The position numbers and the translations under genes were made by a program. From NCBI GenBank assembly GCA_021443045.1, contig JABUUT010000017.1, positions 1 through 17,102 on the forward strand: a stretch of 17,102 nucleotides of DNA, written 5' to 3'. Below, one piece after another: positions 16,201 to 17,102 of this stretch (the first letter of the stretch is position 1; the number at the start of each line of letters is the position of its first letter). The notes under the pieces were generated by a model that was not told the origin of the DNA, searched no databases, and saw only the letters and a list, made by a program, of their open reading frames with translations. This stretch comes from Fibrobacteraceae bacterium. GTDB taxonomy: Bacteria > Fibrobacterota > Fibrobacteria > Fibrobacterales > Fibrobacteraceae.

Positions 16201-16679
16201 TTGGTAGCGGCGTTGGTTCCTGCGATAATGGTCCAATCAGAAGATGTTTGTGAACCACTGGGGCTGGGGGTTAAATTGCCTGTAATTTGTGGGCTAAGAG
16301 ATTTGCCGTCTATGTCCACCACTTCAAAGGTGGTGGCGTTGCCTACATAGTAGAACTGCTTTTCGGGGTCTTTGGGCAGGTAACCGGCCTGGTTCACGCG
16401 GATAGGAGAAATATGCAGGTTTATGTTGTCCAGGTAGGCCTGATTTAAAGTATCGGGTATTATGGCGTTTGGCGCGTATGAAGCAGGAGTCCTGTTCTTG
16501 GGCACCATGTTCTTTTTGATGGTGACTGTGGTGTCGAATTTATCGAAAATGGTGCTGTCCCATGTAAGAGGATACACCGGTCGGATAAGGTCGTAAGGGG
16601 TGGGTTGCTCTTGTTGGGCAAACGCCAAAACAGATGCTAGGGAAAGAGCAATCACAGATAAACTTTTACAAATAGGCAC
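10260..16679 (-). CDS. Giant secreted multidomain GH9 endoglucanase (first of a tandem pair)
   Basis: This 2139-residue predicted extracellular cellulase starts at GTG. AAAGGAGG lies 4 bases upstream, and no better start precedes the signal peptide (1-21, cut near AFA/QQ). After an extension (22-90) come a CelD-type Ig-like domain (about 91-206, SPIRVNQAGY) and the GH9 domain (about 210-765). Asp273 and Asp276 lie in YDCGDH, His697 and Arg699 in HPHHR, and proposed acid Glu748 in SETCID. FN3-like domains (about 773-875 and 881-982), a CBM3-like module (about 984-1205) and a Cys-containing Ig-like module (about 1206-1331) follow. Next come a module with the pattern DTLKV...GTF...YQDPDD (about 1335-1455), calcium-type Asp loops (1465-1473 and 1683-1691) with SbsA/Big_5-like modules, and a FlgD-like Ig domain (about 2025-2095, GSGAYIAKF). 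A basic tail containing FGFKR ends the protein. Export through a Fibrobacter type IX-like route is possible but unproven. Confidence 0.95.
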   Translation of the reverse strand: MPICKSLSVIALSLASVLAFAQQEQPTPYDLIRPVYPLTWDSTIFDKFDTTVTIKKNMVPKNRTPASYAPNAIIPDTLNQAYLDNINLHISPIRVNQAGYLPKDPEKQFYYVGNATTFEVVDIDGKSLSPQITGNLTPSPSGSQTSSDWTIIAGTNAATNDQQRYKVSTTGPSGAIQIGHIPGNVPTDTRLRIRVGSDISSTFIVSERVYSMVRSAALKFYGINRSGDGESWFHPASHMKDGAGPVVTEAEDVRDFKQYNAALEGTLQGGYYDCGDHLKESQTQIFAFMVAAVLAATNPKADEDNYAYNQGETVNTDGIPDMLREAKHGADFVLRAYVRAKGVIDDMALSVGNFGSDHGWWGRPENSDKLPINNSAAATDRGGPASRTVRLGEIGANIGGEAAAGLAILAKDYAIYDKAFADSCLMVAEKMYEFAKSMAQGKVYTNNKQAAGWSSPAYNGNNEFVDDLALASVALLYATGKKEYADDMIRNRNMFQGQEYMDGAGAFAGGWFVTEDKGFLKNAKNTSWANTYAYATYALYKLILQDKEKALNEYGLTEKEWLDAVEDCVMSMILNLGDMGNYGSGIINLPTIPGGQGPAWKPTNVTYDPIWYTMRTDQDWIYNRYQAGNIFEVLAYADVSADIERKGISLPILGTPEWKSDEMYQLGINQLNYMLGVNPWDVSYVLGIGDKNDAHPHHRAANPEGKNMPGAGYKYNPPVGALYGGIVPGATNSMVPTTMSWEDYHKSETCIDAAAILVSGCMLAAQEIDRTRSPKISVEIRHVSMDSAIVMVKLNVRGTAAIYYGTKDNITTMTTIAEPDKNEAGMQHEIILRGLNNGTTYYFFATAINAYSPDSISQKFMVDTVAPPVPYSFTTLAAVESADIQNITVCNLQGDSAEIMWYTPNGEYESKIYWDTIPHTDPNDYAWNSGAGNADVSGIPTKFHYVKIGGLKEQTTYYYAVESNGVYTNVDADGNLLKFTTPVGWYDFSVRAYQYIADGGLDFLDVNIYNNEGRAFDSLTLRLYVTATPEEIEVVPQTSPNGGAEGFCPMMVDSDICQAYDEAGFNQPCENDRELRDNLRGAPPVRLEDTYNATTGTYDYYIPINLGSTVIKSSSRLRFDVRFSQGIHHYGQGCDPLVKRAVKSLSKNSSDWSWRPHKWTEDGADYDGMPVEDKDYGDFDNDVPVNPYIAVYRKDEFIWGYSPSYQEMTTKRAHYQMEVTYDAPFNVSDGSYVEIDQTSSTVYVTGHAYITESGFVTKIWANGQEVHALDAATFNEATGMWDLKIPVKMKIGSNKIDVTVFAGPDPFCSECTTNGGCAFNNRTYYVQFTKGNATQSSLTIKDANGAAVSSPADPKNTSFSIYLVDKDKAGTSTPIYVSVINSKKQDTLKVKMVEDAQNPGTFISGSMISAKEVSKDSRKDNEISFFAGDTIRVIYQDPDDEEDYSSQTFFAESNYPQPQKVIALDTDCDYMADKIQVVFSNSLDDNYAFDSIRVFIEGMADTVTIPITGDVLGKSEVEVSLAGISVPANSTPSGKATVYLRNEGITSGETVKISDGILPDLLSVTILENENHEADTDVVIIAFTEPVYLSSQSVWPLAIGSLDQSSIAIKNVSTDNEGKSWKYIITGNTNGQLIPVGSVARIKDGANIQDQNFNVLNPAASCKQINIMETPAPVPVTLATMIDNEGDGYADQLVMRFKKKLRDKDMLDSFVVDWGSPSIVKSYYPADWEHTFETGSHYEYTYDTVSTSPTYNQKLDSNLVTDSISIITINFTTSNGYPLGATSGAYGGAGRVKPRLGPEGGFFDITYPINDKCPPIIVKATKATQGDLEILTVTFSEELQLIENDMLKYIERKRGSETGVYLVPSRTPSHSGNRGTFAYSDETPTAVRIGDFIRMVPIQEMSRYKDKSGNYPTEQNPWIKVVGSSAEKTKIVIKVAEAVTKINNSVIPYGIYPLQDGEDFRITLVNTNGTETLLQQTDNYLVPSAIVLDPNSYKHGGPVFNIDVIIPSATTTDASGKYVFEFDIALDMNIYDNLGQYINRKKFKIDLNQLGYTAIAEDGAIHLNLEWLAVNGEAPVSENGRKMGSGAYIAKFDFKAVATYTGETSVSENTDELSYKNGEKIKTTDNTTKTFGFKRALRK

Positions 16680-16683
16680 AACG

Positions 16684-16691
16684 CCTCCTTT
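16684..16691 (-). promoter_or_regulatory. Ribosome-binding site fixing the GTG start of the first GH9 gene
   Basis: On the minus strand AAAGGAGG is followed by CGTT and then GTG at 16679. The near-perfect Shine-Dalgarno, although slightly close, and the signal peptide that begins at this codon support a GTG start. No ATG gives a complete signal peptide. Confidence 0.8.
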
Positions 16692-16708
16692 ATTCCATAT
16701 TCAATAGC

Positions 16709-16730
16709 AAAAACCCCTCTCAAAAAGAGG
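16709..16730 (-). terminator. Terminator- or attenuator-like hairpin in the leader of the first GH9 gene
   Basis: CCTCT (16716-16720) and AGAGG (16726-16730) form a 5-bp stem with a 5-base loop. On the minus strand it is followed by GG and five U (16709-16713), 18 bp before the ribosome-binding site. The stem is short. It could end an upstream transcript or act as a leader attenuator if the promoter lies further upstream. Confidence 0.4.
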
Positions 16731-16800
16731 CTTCCCAATACATATATTAAAATACATTTATATAGAGCAAAAAGGTGATTTTAATCGGTAAAAGTGTTCT
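16731..16800 (-). promoter_or_regulatory. AT-rich probable promoter region of the cellulase genes
   Basis: This stretch has TATATAAAT and TTAATATATG on the minus strand, both possible -10 elements. A weak TTGCTC lies 15-17 bp upstream of the second. No clear -35 element and no sigma54 -24/-12 pair is seen. It is the most promoter-like part of the 423-bp region upstream of the cellulases, but the exact start site cannot be set. Confidence 0.3.
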
Positions 16801-16818
16801 CAAAATGCTCTCAAAAAG
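16797..16818. repeat. Two tandem CTCAAAA-containing 11-mers, third copy in the leader hairpin
   Basis: CTCAAAA occurs at 16799-16805 and 16810-16816, exactly 11 bp apart, and again at 16719-16725. The longer form CTCTCAAAAAG is identical at 16808-16818 and 16717-16727. Spacing of about one helical turn fits a protein-binding site, but low-complexity A-rich sequence is an alternative. Confidence 0.4.
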
Positions 16819-16921
16819 CCCTAAAAATCAACAAAATCCAGGTTATGTAGTTTTTTAAAAAAAGATAAGAATTATGTAATTTTTACAGGTTCCCTTAACT
16901 GGGTTTGTTGTGTAAAAATAT

Positions 16922-16943
16922 TTTAACATATTTGATTGTTAAA
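16922..16943. repeat. Inverted repeat TTTAACA-N8-TGTTAAA, possible operator
   Basis: Two perfect 7-bp arms (16922-16928 and 16937-16943) are separated by 8 bp. The symmetry and spacing suit a dimeric DNA-binding protein. It lies about 245 bp upstream of the first cellulase start, within the range of an activator site. AT-richness raises the odds of a chance match. Confidence 0.35.
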
Positions 16944-17039
16944 GCTCTCTGTTGTCAGCCATCAGTGAATTTGTTAATGATTAGAGCCTTGTCTTCCTGA
17001 AGGGCATACGCCGTGAAGGAACCACAAAGAAAAGTTGAA

Positions 17040-17091
17040 GTCATGGACCCTAGCTGTCCTTCGGACAGTTCCGCCTGCGGCTCGGTCATGG
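17040..17091. repeat. GC-rich palindromic element bounded by GTCATGG direct repeats
   Basis: GTCATGG occurs at 17040-17046 and 17085-17091. Between them lie a 6-bp stem CTGTCC/GGACAG with a 3-base loop (17054-17068) and a smaller CCGC/GCGG stem (17071-17080). The base composition is clearly richer in GC than the flanking AT-rich sequence. It resembles a dispersed intergenic repeat, but only one copy is visible here and it is near the window edge. Confidence 0.4.
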
Positions 17092-17102
17092 GCTTGCAAG
17101 CA

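Noticed and set aside
10260..16679. Dockerin domains suggesting cellulosome attachment, because of the Asp-rich loops
   Set aside because: The DxDxD loops occur singly at the start of Ig-like modules about 200 residues apart, not as the paired 22-residue repeats of a dockerin, and they are not at the C-terminus.
16766..16780. GCAA and GTG arrangement resembling an inverted sigma54 -12/-24 pair upstream of the first cellulase
   Set aside because: The -24 element would be AATCAC, without the required GG, and the spacing is one base short.
17030..17102. Plus-strand ORF starting at GTG or ATG near 17012 or 17042 and running off the window
   Set aside because: Its translation is rich in Ser, Pro and Cys and comes from the GC-rich palindromic element, with no good ribosome-binding site. 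A repeat is the simpler explanation.
1..17102. CRISPR array, tRNA, rRNA or insertion sequence
   Set aside because: No regularly spaced repeats, no cloverleaf-like sequence, and no transposase or terminal repeats were seen on either strand.

Overview
The window reads as a chromosomal segment of a cellulolytic bacterium, most likely Fibrobacter (F. succinogenes or a close relative). I infer this from two giant secreted family-9 cellulases that share a tail of Ig-like domains, a FlgD-like domain and a basic C-terminal end, lying beside an NtrB/NtrC-type regulatory cluster. No species assignment was tested. All five confident genes are on the minus strand, so the biological order runs from the right end of the window to the left.

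Right to left: (1) 16680-17102 is a 423-bp non-coding region upstream of the first cellulase. It holds an AT-rich probable promoter region, short direct and inverted repeats, and a GC-rich palindromic element at the window edge. (2) 10260-16679 encodes a 2139-residue GH9 cellulase (GTG start, strong ribosome-binding site). (3) A 35-bp gap carries a terminator-like hairpin whose loop contains the stop codon of the first gene. (4) 4396-10224 encodes a 1942-residue GH9 paralogue with the same overall architecture. (5) A strong intrinsic terminator lies at 4350-4377. (6) 1961-4336 encodes a 791-residue histidine kinase with a seven-helix membrane sensor, PAS domains and an HPK4-type catalytic core. 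(7) 1605-1976 encodes a stand-alone receiver that overlaps the kinase gene by 16 bp. (8) 178-1593 encodes a sigma54-type AAA+ activator. (9) 1-177 is non-coding and dense in inverted repeats.

The cellulases should be exported and should act on cellulose outside the cell. Each has a signal peptide, an N-terminal Ig-like domain, a GH9 catalytic domain, two FN3-like domains, a CBM3-like module, several Ig-like modules with calcium-type Asp loops, a FlgD-like Ig domain and a basic tail. The three regulatory genes look like one translationally linked unit. They may control the neighbouring enzymes, but nothing in the sequence proves this: I found no sigma54 promoter upstream of either cellulase.

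The most unusual features are the following. The activator's receiver has Glu in place of the phosphoacceptor Asp. In the GH9 domains the only two cysteines shared by the paralogues sit inside the two active-site motifs. Terminator-like hairpins lie immediately before the start codons of two successive genes.
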